The translations under genes were made by a program, and so were the position numbers. Of a stretch of 64,000 nucleotides of DNA, positions 31,623-42,469 are shown piece after piece (the first letter of the stretch is position 1; every line of letters begins with the position of its first letter). This stretch comes from Agapetus fuscipes (Eukaryota; Arthropoda; Insecta; Trichoptera; Glossosomatidae). Location of the stretch: assembly GCA_951799405.1 (NCBI GenBank), contig OX637338.1, positions 1,984,001 to 2,048,000 on the forward strand. Reading direction: 5' to 3'. Under the pieces are notes generated by a model. It was not told the origin of the DNA. It did not search any database and saw nothing but the letters and a program-made list of their open reading frames with translations.

Positions 31623-31885
31623 TGTGAGGGTTTTTCTTCTGTCCTGCTGATTGACACAATTAATAATATAACATACACACTTTAATATGTTTACTTTTAT
31701 TTCTTTCACAATGTATACACAATTAACCACAGCACAATAATATTCTTTATTCTTAATTACACAGGCTTGTGGCTATCCCGCCTGGCAAGCTTTTTTTCTC
31801 CTTTTCATATTCTTTTGTTTTCCTTTTCATTCAAATTCAAATCTCATGTTCCATTTTACCTAACAAACAAATCCATCTCGTTACA
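31623..31885 (-). repeat. 5' LTR of the complete gypsy element
   Basis: 263 bp; ends beside the CTAT target duplication at 31886-31889. Confidence 0.96.
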
Positions 31886-32553
31886 CTATGTACGTGTTGT
31901 TTGGATACTTATGTGTTACTGGTATACCTACGTGTTGTTTGGATACTTATGTGTTACTGGTATACCTAGGTGTTGTTTGGATACTTATGTGTTACTGGTA
32001 TACTTACGTGTTATTTGGATATGTACATATGTATGTGTTATTGGGATACCTACGTGTTGTTGGGATATACTTACGTGTTACTGGTATACTTACGTGTTAT
32101 TTGGATACTCATGTGTTATTTGGGTAGATACTTAAATGTTATTGGGATACCTACATGTTGTTTGGATACTTATGTGTTATTGGGATACCTACGTGTTGTT
32201 TGGATACTTATGTGTTATTGGGATACCTACGTGTTGTTTGGATACTTATGTGTTATTGGGATACCTACGTGTTGTTTGGATACTTATGTGTTACTGGTAT
32301 ACTTACGTGTTATTTGGATACTGATGTGTTATTGGGATACCTATGTCCGTGTTGATTGGATACTTATGTGTTACTGGTATACCTACGTGTTGTTTGGATA
32401 CTTATGTGTTATTGGGATACCTACTTGTTGTTAGAATACTTAGTATATTATGTTATTGGGATACCTACGTGTTGTTTGGATACTTATGTGTTAATGGTAT
32501 ACTTACGTGTTATTTGGATACTCATGTGTTATTTGGATACCTACGATACCTAT
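31886..32553 (+). repeat. 19/38-bp minisatellite, right part
   Basis: Same alternating 19-mers as 25431-26135, about 35 subunits, with some variants and one scrambled stretch near 32420-32460. Confidence 0.95.
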
Positions 32554-33258
32554 TTTTATCATATTGTTAAAATTAAAACAGCTCTAAAATTAAAAAAAAA
32601 AAAGGCATTTACTGGCATTCCTATTAATGTGGTTTTACGATGTTTTACAAATTTGTTATGTCAAAAGCGCCTTTAGGCCAAAATCTTGTCGGTTACACCA
32701 AAACCATTCCTCGAAAACGCAGTTGTTTGCTTGGACATAAACAGCACAAAAATCATCGTAGAGCTATGGGAGTTAGCGCATTAGAGAGAGCGGATAATTT
32801 CAAATAAGATAGCATTTATAAATTATAACTAATTTTTGACCAAAATGCCTTTTAACCGTCGATATGCATTTTTAAAAGAAGGGCAAGTGTTGCTAATTTT
32901 GGAGGGGCCATTTTTTTTTTGCTTGACGCCACAAACGAGTCGAAATTTATTGTCAACAAAACGCATGCGCACCGCGTATAATTGCCTCCTTAATATGTCG
33001 TAAAAATTGTTTTGTTTTTTGCCGCGCGGCGACACACTTGCGCGCGCAGCCTTCTTCCTCTTCTTCTTCTGCGACCATTGTCGCGCTTGCGCAATGGCAG
33101 ATGTCACTTTCCCGCCAGAACTGGTGACTGGCCCTTGCTGATGGATTCTGCTTGCGCAACCATGATGAATGTGGAATTTACAATTTCTTCTCCCCTCATG
33201 AATACCACTGTTTTTACTCTCACAAAATATGGGTTAAATTTAAAAAAAAAAGGCAATT
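32554..33258. other. Unassigned, with a GC-rich island at 32955-33165
   Basis: The island is rich in CpG and has GCATGCGC, TTGCGCAA and CTTGCGCGCGC motifs, resembling NRF-1-type sites, in DNA otherwise AT-rich. No coding frame with a recognisable domain. Confidence 0.4.
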
Positions 33259-33776
33259 CGTAAAAACGCAACTAAACTACACTTAAGTGTAACTTCTTCG
33301 TTCTCCCCAAAGGTGTAGAATGTGATGAGTGAAACTATTGCATAATGCCAACCACTTCAGTTGAAGTAGGGGTTTCCAGTTCTCGAGGGGTTTGGACATG
33401 TTGAAAGGATGAATGATGACCGACTGACAAAAAAAGTGTATAAAGGGAATGTAAGCGTGGAAGGGGAAGACCTAGGAAAGAATGGATTGATGAGATAAGT
33501 GAGATTGCGAATGAATGGAATCTACAGAGTGGAAACAAGATAAGAGCGTGCATGAAAAGAGTGATGAAAGTAGATGAGATGAAAGAAGTATGCTAGGACA
33601 GAGTCAAGTGGAGGCACTTGTGTGGAGGTACCGGCCACCCCTAGAGCAATGGCGGCAGGATACAAGAGAAGACAAGAGGTACTTGGTACCTACTCATTTA
33701 TTGTGAAGACTAAGTATACCACCGAAACGGGAAATCATTTCTAACACCCTCGGTGGGATTCAAACTCGAGCAACTA
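33259..33776 (-). mobile_element. SINE-1 copy split by an RTE fragment
   Basis: Tail and body at 33259-33385 (AACGCAACTAAACTACAC...TCTCGAGGGG). It resumes at about 33686 (CTACTCATTTATTGTGAAG...GGGATTCAAACTCGAGC). The head beyond the B box is missing. Confidence 0.75.
33386..33665 (+). pseudogene. RTE-like LINE C-terminal fragment within SINE-1
   Basis: GFGHVERMNDDRLTKKV-like start, EWIDEISEIANEWNLQS, ACMKRVMKVDEMKEVC, one stop, then a CCACCCCTAGAGCAATGGCGGC end. Same family as 7411-7650, without the hexamer tail. Confidence 0.8.
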
Positions 33777-34121
33777 AATGAAACAAGGTGTTTGGGTAAA
33801 AGTAAATTTTGCCTTTGGGTCACAGGCTTTTAAATTACTTTCTTCTTTAGCCATTTATTAGTCTTGTCCATCCTGATTACCTACTTACCATGTAACAACA
33901 GCCCTGTGTGAAGTTCAGTGCGTGTTGGACCTCAAATTAGAAGAGACGCTTCTTGTCTCTTCAGCTGAACCAAAAACCTGCAAAAAGAATATCATCCGGG
34001 AGTGAGACTCCTATCCCTATTCCCTGATAGTCTGCGACTCTGGCAGATTTGTCTATTGATGAGTTTGCTCAATCGCGGAATTAATTAAGAAAAATAATTC
34101 AATTCACCCCTACATAGCGAG
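33777..34121. other. No recognisable feature
   Basis: Unassigned. Confidence 0.4.
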
Positions 34122-34295
34122 TTCCTTAACTTATCGGTTGGTTTGCGGCTGACCACCCATGCTGTAGAAAATAATTCACATTGTTTCAGGGTAGGGCGGC
34201 AAGAGTTGCAGGGTGAATGTTCGTTTGAGATTTGGGTTTTTATGGCGTAGATACTACTACTGTTACATATCTCTGCAACTTAGATTAGATTAGAT
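34122..34295 (+). repeat. Family A repeat with internal deletion
   Basis: TTCCTTAACTTATCGGTTGG to CAACTTAGATTAGATTAG; the CACATGCGGCATGTG block is lost. Confidence 0.8.
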
Positions 34296-34329
34296 CTCAT
34301 ATCGTGGAGTCAAACTTGGCTTCGCCATA

Positions 34330-34590
34330 CGGTCCCCTTAGTGTTTGTTTGTCTAATGTCCATCAGAGGTAATTTCATATGAGCAATGTTTGTATCTGAA
34401 CTGGACCAATGTGTTCAATAAAATCTGAAATTTATGTAAAAAATATTGAAAACAACTCTCACACTGTTGTGTTTTTACATTTATTTTTTAGCTCATATTG
34501 TGTAGAATGCGATTCATAAGACTATTTCATTGAAAGGTCATCTTTGAATCAAATTGTAGATAAGCCAAACAAGCACTGGGGGGGGGGACA
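34330..34590 (+). mobile_element. Family B inverted-repeat element
   Basis: GGTCCCCTTAGTGTTTGTTTG start and AACAAGCACTGGGGGGG end. Confidence 0.75.
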
Positions 34591-34939
34591 AGGAAAATAA
34601 ATATTTTTATCGTGACTTGATCAGCTTTAGAATGTTTTCATTAAAATATTATATAATGAAACGATGTTGAGATTCGTCATTGTTTTTGCATATTTTTAAC
34701 ATTAATTGTTGCATTTAATCATAGCATAATTGCTTTAGCCTTGGTGAAATTAAAAAAAATTGCAAACACATGTAGGCTTCGGGAAATATTTTGTCTGAAC
34801 ATTAAACACACATGAATATGGACGCTTATTATAAAAATGCAATGGAAGAATTAACACGACTGCATTTATAAATTTGCTACGCACGGTTTTTTTAAAAAAA
34901 AACCTGATTCAACTGTCTTCCTATTCTATCAAAAACTAT
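34591..34939. other. No recognisable feature
   Basis: AT-rich. Confidence 0.4.
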
Positions 34940-35062
34940 CTGTACCCCCACTTCAACTGAAGAGGTTTGCGTAAGGCCCTTCCGTGTTAAAAATTAATAG
35001 GTTCACTCGCCAGATGTGATGTGAAGAAGTTACACTAAATGTGTATCTTAGTTACATTAAGT
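34940..35062 (+). repeat. SINE-1 3' fragment
   Basis: CACTTCAACTGAAG...TAATAGGTTCACTCGCC...ACACTAAATGTGTATCTTAG matches the SINE-1 second half. Confidence 0.65.
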
Positions 35063-35227
35063 GACGCTGCCACGTGTTGCTGTTGCTCAGTCAGATTCGA
35101 TTGAAAATAAAGGAAGATTCTATCTGTCCCCCTGGGAGTTGGGAAACCCCCATTTCATTTATGTAAGTTAACTTTGCTTAACTCGAAAATATCGGATTTT
35201 AATATGTTTCAGTCGTATCAGTGAGTG

Positions 35228-35930
35228 CATTGACAGATGCACTAGCTACCGGTACCTGGGATGTGTGGTCAACGAAAACTGGGGCATGTGTCAAGAAGTT
35301 AGAAACAGATTAGAGCAAGCCCGAAATGTCTTTGCTAAAATCAGTAAAGTACTGTTGTGCCGAAATTTGAGCCTTGAACCCGGAAGCGCATAGTGAGGTG
35401 CTATGTCTTCCCAATCGCTCTATATGGTATGGAGGGATGGACGCTCACGCAGGCACTGCAGAGACGAATTGAAAACGTTCGAGATGTGTCTCTACCGAAA
35501 AATGCTTCGGATCTCTTGGCGTGATCGAGTCACAATGAAGAAGTCCTCCAACGAATACGCACTGCAAAGGAGCTTCTGCCAACCACTAAGCAGAGAAAAC
35601 TGATGTACCTACTTCGGTCACATTTTGAGAAATGAGTTCGTGGTTCCTCTTTGTAGAGGGCACACGTCTCCTGAAGACGTCGGATATGACTCCGATGAAA
35701 CGTAGAGAAAATCGTTCTTCTCTTTTGCACGGTCAGTAAAATCCATTGTTTTTCATTCTATAAAATGAGAAGTACCGTCTCCTTCATCCTATCATACAGG
35801 GTAAGATTGAGGGGAAAAGATCTCAGGGACGCCGAAGGACATCATGGCTGAAAAACCTGCGAAAGTGGTTCGGTAGAAGCAGCAAGGCCCTGTTTCGAGC
35901 CGCAGCATCCAAAGTCAAAATATCCATGAT
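35228..35930 (+). pseudogene. RTE-like LINE RT C-terminal region, split
   Basis: Starts YRYLGCVVNENW (35242 on), then EVRNRLEQARNVFAKI, CYVFPIALYGMEGWT and EEVLQRIRTAKELLP. It resumes after an insert at about 35650-35800 with GKIEGKRSQGRRRTSWLKNLRKW. The order is that of the RT thumb and C-terminus of RTE-group LINEs. Several frameshifts and stops. Confidence 0.78.
35645..35800 (+). repeat. Dispersed repeat C inside the LINE remnant
   Basis: CTCCTGAAGACGTCGG...GATGAAACGTAGAGAA parallels 4240-4310. Confidence 0.45.
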
Positions 35931-36184
35931 CTAATCTAATCTAATCTAAGTTGCAAAGATATGTTAAATTGGAGATTCACATTACATGCATTCTCACAAC
36001 CAGACATGTACAAGTTCGCGCTTGCACATGCCTTATGTGAGCCTACAACATAAAAACCAAATCTCAAATGGACATACACCCTGCAACTCTTGCCGTCCTT
36101 CCCTGTAACAGGGGTGACATTGGCAAAGTGAACCATTTTTACAGCAGGGGTGGTCAGCCGCATACCAACCTATAAGTCAAGGAA
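35931..36184 (-). repeat. Family A repeat
   Basis: Complete, with four TCTAA units at the left. Confidence 0.9.
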
Positions 36185-36279
36185 CATACACGACAAATTA
36201 CATTTTTTAAATCAATAAATAATAATATCTATGGACAACAAAAACTAAAACATAAAACAAATTTCACTTTAATAAACCC

Positions 36280-36475
36280 TAGACGCCAACATTACAGATC
36301 AACCGCCATTTCTTTCTATCCTTACATACTTCTTTCATTTCCTCCAGAGTCAAAACCTTCTTCATACAGGCTCTTCTTTTATTATGACTCTGGATATTCC
36401 ATTCATTCGCAATTTCGGATATTTGGTCCATCCATACCTTTCTCGGTCTTCCTCTACCACGACATCCATCTATTC
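36280..36475 (-). pseudogene. RTE-like LINE C-terminal fragment
   Basis: Minus strand reads GRGRPRKVWMDQISEIANEW, then NKRRACMKKVLTLEEMKEVC and KDRKKWRLICNVG, in frame without stops. Confidence 0.8.
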
Positions 36476-36650
36476 TACCAACATGATAATCGTCAATATT
36501 CGATAGAAGTGGCACATAAAGAAGAAGTGAGTGCGGCACATGGTTAAACAAACTAAATACGTTTTAGAAGCAGGATAGTATAGTAGGTACGTATGAAAGT
36601 TTATCGTTTGCACTAAAGACAAAAATAATTATGTTAGGCATTTTTTTTAT

Positions 36651-37276
36651 AGTTCGCTGCCTTAGTTCTTGTTTGCCGTATAGACCATTAAGCAAATTTT
36701 ACAGGAGCAATGTTTTTGTGTTTTGTTATTGTAATTGACAAAAGCGTAATTCAATTACCTATTTTACCGAAAGTACCTACTGCAGGTCTGGCATTATAAT
36801 AATCCATACAAATCATTTTAATTTTACGTTTAATACTAAAATTACCGTTTGGAAATGGATATACATCAAATATGCGAAATGAAAATTACGTAAAGTGGAG
36901 ATACGGCAAAATTATCAGACTTTGACCCGACGCTCGCGACAATCTTTTCATGCTTGTTTGGCGTAAGCGCCAAAATACATACATATACCATACAACAATG
37001 TGTGACGTCATGCCCACGCGCGTCTGTGACTGGCTTACAATTGTAGATGACGCAGTCACGCATACACCTCCAACGTTTAGTGGATATACGGCACTCGAGA
37101 ACTGAAATAAAATTTCGAACACAGAAAATCGTTTATGAAAATGTTGAATAACTCGCACATTTGAAGACAAATGCGTATTTTTTTTTAGCTCAGATTGTGT
37201 AGAATTTGATCAACTGCATTGAAAGGTCATATTTGACAAAATTGGTCTATACGGCAAACAAGAACTGGGGAAGCGG
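36651..37276 (+). mobile_element. Family B element, long variant (about 620 bp)
   Basis: GCCTTAGTTCTTGTTTGCCGTATAGACC at the left pairs with GGTCTATACGGCAAACAAGAACTGGGG at the right. The inner TTAGCTCAGATTGTG landmark is kept. The interior is about 360 bp longer than other copies. Confidence 0.7.
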
Positions 37277-37827
37277 GTTGGCTGCAAGCGCATGTTTGAG
37301 ATGTCGCTTTAAATGCCATGGGAATAATTTCGTCTGTCACTTTAAATTCAGCGATCAATCTGCAAAAAAGAGATAACAATATTGCAATCTGTAACCCACG
37401 TTAAAACACAACCATTAAAAAACTAAAACGCTCCCATGAACTGCTGCTTCAGTCTCTATTAAATTCTTATTGAAACGCTGATGATTGAGTTTTGACGTGA
37501 GTTTTATACTTGGAGCAGAAGACTGTCACCAGTGCGTTGGAGTGAGATGGGAGAGTATTGCATACGTGCTTGCATTATTCTGTTTCACGTTTTTGGACTT
37601 GTGATCGATTTATAATTTTCTACCGGTTTTGACGCCCCCGCTCTCTGCCCACTAGATAAAAATCCGTGTCATTATTTGTCCAGACAATGGACTATTGAAT
37701 AAATTGTCTTGTTTCTTTCGTCTATGTTAACTGTAGTTTTGTCTCCGTGTGTGTTCTCTAGATGCATTTGGTTATAATATCTCGCTTCAAGGATAACTTA
37801 TAAGCTGATAATTATTTAGGATAGAAC
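37277..37827. other. No recognisable feature
   Basis: Unassigned. Confidence 0.4.
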
Positions 37828-37940
37828 GGCTCAATGACAAAACAACACATGACATAACGAAACATGACAGAACAACTCGTGACATAAAGATACATGACAG
37901 AACATCACAATGACAGAACATCACTATGACAAATCAACAC
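37828..37940. repeat. Foldback-like arm
   Basis: AACGGCTCAATGACAAAAC then repeated ACATGACAGAAC-type units; no opposite arm nearby. Confidence 0.6.
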
Positions 37941-37968
37941 AACTTGCTTACTGTTTGTTACTGTTTAT

Positions 37969-38220
37969 TGAGTAATAGGTTGGTATGAGGCTGACCTTTC
38001 ATGCTGTAAAAAAATATTCACTTTTGCCAATACCACGCCGGTTTCAGGGAATGAAAAGAGTTGCAAAGTTTATTTTCATGTGAGGCTTGGTTTTTATTTT
38101 TTTTTAAATGTAAGTCCGCATGCGGCATGTTTAAGCGCGAACTTTCATTTGCCTGCTTATGGACATGTATTAATTATGAGCCTGAAATGCCAATGTATCT
38201 ATGCAACTTAGATCATAGAT
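37969..38220 (+). repeat. Family A repeat
   Basis: TTGAGTAATAGGTTGG to CAACTTAGATCATAGAT, diverged. Confidence 0.85.
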
Positions 38221-38337
38221 AGATACTGTGGCATGCAAAGAGCCTGCATGGTTATACCCCGAGTAAATTCCTAATTTTCACCATTTCAGCAACCTCACAC
38301 CACATCACATCATTGTCACGCTGCAGAAGCCCATCAA

Positions 38338-38425
38338 AGACGACCAAGTTTTCAACAGGCTCTTGAGGTGTGATTCACACAAAAGCAGCTCTCACCAAAC
38401 AAATCATCCTAATATTATTATGATC
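38338..38425 (+). repeat. 5S-tRNA SINE, type-b tail only
   Basis: CGACCAAGTT...GGCTCTTGAGGTGTGATTCACAC...CACCAAACAAATCATCC then ATATTATTAT. Confidence 0.75.
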
Positions 38426-38830
38426 CTAATAAAATTAACCGTTCGGCAGCTAAATGAATAATTAATTTCATTTTAATGAGCACGATCAATTCTTGTGATA
38501 AAATAGTTAAAAATCAAATATTATGACCGGTCAATTAAAAATATCGTTCTGGAAACAGATCGGGCGCAATCAAGACATTATTTAATTAAAATTTATGCTG
38601 CAGATTAATTTCAATTTTAAATTGTACACGCAACAAAAAAACGTATCAGCATCATGCTACGAAATCAGAGTCGGTAATATTTTATTGAAAATTTTTAAGT
38701 GTCCCCACCCACGCGTCCTTCCAATTTGCGAATGCAGCCGGACCAGTGCTAGTATTTATATAAATTATTGTCAGCCATTGCGAATTTATTAGCAAGTCGC
38801 TTTGTATGGAAAAAAAAACTTTCGATAGCT
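38426..38830. other. No recognisable feature
   Basis: Unassigned. Confidence 0.4.
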
Positions 38831-38860
38831 CGTCTCTTTAGTGCTTGTTTGTCTTATGTT

Positions 38861-39060
38861 CTAATCTAATCTAATCTAAGCTGCAAAGATATATATCATT
38901 TAAGATTTATATTAAATGCATTCCCACAAGCAGACATGTATAATTTCGCGCTAACACATGCCGCATGTGGACCTACAATATAAAAACCCAATCTCAAATG
39001 AACATAAGCCTTGCAACTCTTGCCGTCCTTCCCTGAAGCAGGGGTGACATTGGCAAAGTA
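38861..39060 (-). repeat. Family A repeat, 3'-end missing
   Basis: Four TCTAA units to ACATTGGCAAAGTA. Confidence 0.85.
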
Positions 39061-39187
39061 AAAAATTGGCAATGTAAAAAATGGTTCACTTTGCCAATGT
39101 CCTATGAAAACTGGAAATTGATTTTAAAAATGTTGGTTCACTTTTGACAATGCACAGTATATATATATATATATAATATATGTTAGG

Positions 39188-39450
39188 TTCCTTGACTTAT
39201 AGGTTGGTATGCGGCTGACCACGCATACGGTAAAAAATGGTTCACTTTGCCAATGTCACCCCTGTTTCAGGGAAAGTCGGCAAGAGTTGCAGAGCTTATG
39301 TTCATTTGAGATTGGATTTTTATATTGTAAGTCCACATGCGGCATGTGTGAGCGAGAAATTATGCGTGCCTGCTTGCGGGAATGCATTTAATATGAACCT
39401 CAAATGATACATACCTATTTTTGCAACTGAGATTTAGATTAAGATTTAGG
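39188..39450 (+). repeat. Family A repeat
   Basis: Complete, TTCCTTGACTTATAGG to GAGATTTAGATTAAG; preceded by a TA microsatellite (39159-39181). Confidence 0.9.
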
Positions 39451-39724
39451 TTGAGTTTTTCTATATACACATACAGCTGAAATTTATTTTGAAAATATTA
39501 AAAACAACTCACAGCATCGTGTTGATTGGGTAGAATGGGATTCATAAGAAAATTTGATTTGAAATATCAAATTTGAATGAAATGGCACATAAGCCAAACA
39601 AGCACTGGGACAACGAGCTGTCGATGGGATGCGACAGGTAGGTATTTAAAAAAATATATGTTTATACGATTTACGCAATAGAAATCTTCTTGCAAAATGA
39701 TTTACTTTAAGAGTATGTTACATA

Positions 39725-40395
39725 ATACTAATAATCGTCTTCCTTCTCCTTCCTCAGCCTTTCTCAGTCTCCTTCTGGACGTAGGCCTCCACCAAACCCT
39801 TTCCATTCCTGTCTATCAGCTACTGTGTTCAGCCATCATCTGCCTGCAGTTCCCTTGATGTCCCTTGGGGTCTCCCCACTCCCCGCTTGGACATCCTGGG
39901 TCACCACTGGACGATCCTTTTCGACCACCTGTCATGGTATTGCCTTGCGACGTGACCAGCCCAGCATCACTTTAAGCAGGCCACTCGCTGTATGAAATAA
40001 GTGACACCAGTGCGTCTACGGATCTCCTGGTTTGGGAACCTGTCTCTGAGACTGATTACCAGCATCTTCCTTTTTCAATGGCTCCTTGGGATAGCCTCAG
40101 TCTGTTGGCGCTATACTGAGTGAGCCCTTTCTGTTTCCAAGCCATAGGTGGATATTGGAAGAACGCATGATTCAAAGACCCTGCGTTTCAGGTTAACAAG
40201 CATGTTCGTATAACTAAGGATGTATCCTAGATTTCTAAAAGCTGCCCGTGTCAGTGCTATCCTTCTGGTGATTTCGGTTGCTTGATTTAACCCAATTTAA
40301 TAATGTGACCAAGATAAGAAATATATTGGTCTGCAACTTCTTCCGGTTTCATTTTTAACCGAAATTTGAACTTTTCCTTGGTTTAGATTTTTTTT
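39725..40395 (-). pseudogene. RTE-type LINE RT remnant
   Basis: Minus-strand pieces read FRLKMKPEEVADQYISYLGH, EITRRIALTRAAFRNL, VFESCVLPISTYG, SLRDRFPNQEIRRRTGVTY and WAGHVARQ, ending in VEAYVQ. This order and wording are those of a well-known RTE-group RT C-terminus. It contains stops and frameshifts. Confidence 0.8.
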
Positions 40396-40437
40396 AATAA
40401 TAATAATAGTAATAATAAAAACAACAACAATAATAAT

Positions 40438-40614
40438 AATCTAAATAGCAAAGATATAACATTTAAAATTCATATTAAATGCATGCCCACAAACAAAAAC
40501 GTGTAAGTTTTCACTCACAAATGCTGCTGTGTACTTACATAAGCCCTGACCTTCCCTGAAACAGGAGTGACATTGGCAAAGTGAATTTTTACAGTATGGG
40601 TGGTCAGCCTCATA
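40438..40614 (-). repeat. Family A repeat with internal deletion
   Basis: AATCTAAATAGCAAAG to GGTGGTCAGCCTCATA. Follows an AAT/AAC microsatellite (40396-40440). Confidence 0.8.
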
Positions 40615-40990
40615 AGAAAAAAAAGATTTTGGAAGATGTAATTTTGTTACATATTACGTTATACCGAATATTATTTTGGAGGATACACAAAAGGCGACTA
40701 GACCAGTTTTTTTGACAGCACCGGTAATCGATATTGGCGAGTCATTAATCCAAGAGGAAAACGATACAATTGATTGATTTACGGCGCTGTGGAATATAAT
40801 ACAACTATCGACTGTCCATTTTTTACTCGAGTCAAGTGCATAAATAAATTAACGCTGAGTCAGCCATTTGCATTCGCCACATACAGACTTTTGTTTGTCG
40901 TTAAACGATCGTTATCAATCACGTCGTTAGAGTTAACGATTTGATTTACGAACAAATGATTTTGACGATGTGTTGTAGGAGGTTTCGTGT
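40615..40990. other. No recognisable feature
   Basis: Unassigned. Confidence 0.4.
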
Positions 40991-40992
40991 TA

Positions 40993-41250
40993 GAACGACG
41001 CAGTGATAAAACGACACATGACACAACGACACATACTAGAACAACATATTATGTCAGAACGACACATGACAGAAAAACACATGACAGAAAATCACATGAC
41101 AAAACATCACAGGAAAGTACATCACAATGATGTGATGTTTTTTCATGTGCCGTTTATGGTATGTGAAGTTGTGTCTTGTAATTTTTTGTCATTTTGTCAT
41201 AGTGATGTATTTTCTGTTTTAGCATAGTGATTTTTTGTCATGTAATCTAT
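40993..41250. mobile_element. Foldback-like element, small
   Basis: GAACGACGCAGTGATAAAACGACACATGAC on the left and TTGTCATTTTGTCATAGTG on the right, with repeated CACATGACAGAA units. The arms meet near 41125 (ATCACAATGATGTGATG). Confidence 0.7.
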
Positions 41251-41260
41251 AATAATATGA

Positions 41261-41982
41261 TCTATAGTCTAAGATTCAAGGATATATTCATTTAAAGCTC
41301 TCAGATGTATGCCCACAAACAAACACATGTAGTTCGCGCTTACAAATGCTAAATGTGTACTTACAACCGAATGTGTATGTGACCGCTCAGGTACACCGCG
41401 TGTCGTTGGCATCTTGGACCGGTCCGTAGTCCGTAGTGGCAACACTTCGGACTCGTAAATGGAAGGTTGTGGATTCGGATCCCGGCGGAGCACAAAAAAT
41501 ATACCATTTATATTTCGAAGTGCTCTTCGTATGAAAAATATATTACAGTTAGGATTTGTCTTATTATAATAAAAGGGTCGTCGACTGGTTTGGCTCCGCA
41601 TCAAGTTAATAAAATAAATACATTAACTATTGTTCAAAATATAATTTTTCGCTAAGTTGAAAAATTCATAAACCTTTACCAAAAGACCGGTCACTGAAAG
41701 GTCCATCCAACCTTACAACAACTGGGTCTTGCTTGAGAATTGGCGCTTTCTACAGCGACGACCAAGCTCGCAGAGGGCTCTTGAGGTGTGATACACACTA
41801 AAACAGCGCTCACCAAATAAATCATCCTAATATTATTATTATTACAAATAAAATCCAAACCTCAAATGAACATAAGCCCTACAGCTTTTGCCGACCTTTT
41901 CTGACACAGGGGTGACATTGGCAAAGTGAACCATTTTTTACAGTATGGGTGGTCAGCCTCATACCAACATATAAGTCAAGGA
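41261..41982 (-). repeat. Family A repeat split by a 5S-tRNA SINE
   Basis: First part 41261-41366, second part 41842-41982. Removing the SINE and one TTACAA restores the usual family A reading. Confidence 0.92.
41367..41841 (+). mobile_element. 5S-tRNA SINE, type-b, with 6-bp target duplication
   Basis: TTACAA at 41361-41366 and 41842-41847. Starts with the last ~35 nt of the 5S-like head (GTGACCGCTCAGGTACACCG), then the tRNA-like module and body. Next is the type-b tail (GGCTCTTGAGGTGTG) and ATT repeats. A 120-bp unrelated insert lies at about 41531-41653. Confidence 0.9.
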
Positions 41983-42005
41983 ATACGAATGTGATTATAG
42001 ATTAT

Positions 42006-42300
42006 AGATGTACTGTCATTGTGATGTTTTGTCATGTGTTGTTCTGTCATGTATCGTTATGTCAGGAGCTTTGCGGTGGACGGGCCGGTTGCCTGGAACA
42101 ATTTTCCCGTCGGTGTTCACGCGAACCAGCCTACCACCACCTTCAGAAAGAGAATGAGGACACTGTTTTTTTCTAGAAGCCATGGCGCCCTTCAGATGGT
42201 ATTGGACCATTTTAAATGGCGCCACAGGAAATAAATCATCCATCATAATCATCGTCATGTGTCGTTTTGTCACTATACCGTTCTAACTTGTCACCGTTGT
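42006..42300. repeat. Foldback-like right arm split by a CR1/L2 fragment
   Basis: TGTCATGTGTTGTTCTGTCATG...TTATGTCA, then the LINE piece, then GTCATGTGTCGTTTTGTCAC and CCGTTCTAAC. Confidence 0.7.
42065..42240 (+). pseudogene. CR1/L2-like LINE C-terminus, subfamily 1
   Basis: Frame reads SFAVDGPVAWNNFPVGV, then TTTFRKRMRTLFF and a stop. This is the 'F...aA..WN.LP...r' plus 'FK..LKT.LF' ending of CR1/L2 proteins. Confidence 0.82.
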
Positions 42301-42469
42301 GGGAGTCAATTTTATTTTTAAAATCTTAATTTGTGAATTGATTTTAGCCTCGGGCTGTTCTAGGTTTTACAAAGCTATTTAAGTTATCTATGCTAGTATC
42401 TAACGTAAATTATACGTAAGATCTTTTTTTTAATACATGTTTACCATGTTGACACTGTTTTTGTAACGC
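42301..42469. other. No recognisable feature
   Basis: Short AT-rich spacer. Confidence 0.4.

Larger units (their letters stand above)
26136..31885 (-). mobile_element. Complete Ty3/gypsy LTR retrotransposon (5750 bp)
   Basis: Two 263-bp LTRs that read as identical flank an uninterrupted Gag-Pol frame. The element has a primer site, a polypurine tract and the target duplication CTAT (26132-26135, 31886-31889). It lies inside the 19/38-bp minisatellite. These traits indicate a recent and possibly still competent insertion. No env-like ORF is present between pol and the 3' LTR. Confidence 0.97.
38832..39620 (+). mobile_element. Family B element split by two family A copies
   Basis: CGTCTCTTTAGTGCTTGTTTGTCTTATG (38831-38859) is cut by family A repeats. 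The second half (AAAACAACTCAC...AAGCCAAACAAGCACTGGGACAACG) resumes at about 39480. Confidence 0.7.

Noticed and set aside
31767..32676. ORFs of 62-154 codons with the same hydrophobic repeats
   Set aside because: Same minisatellite artefact; the longest begin inside the LTR.
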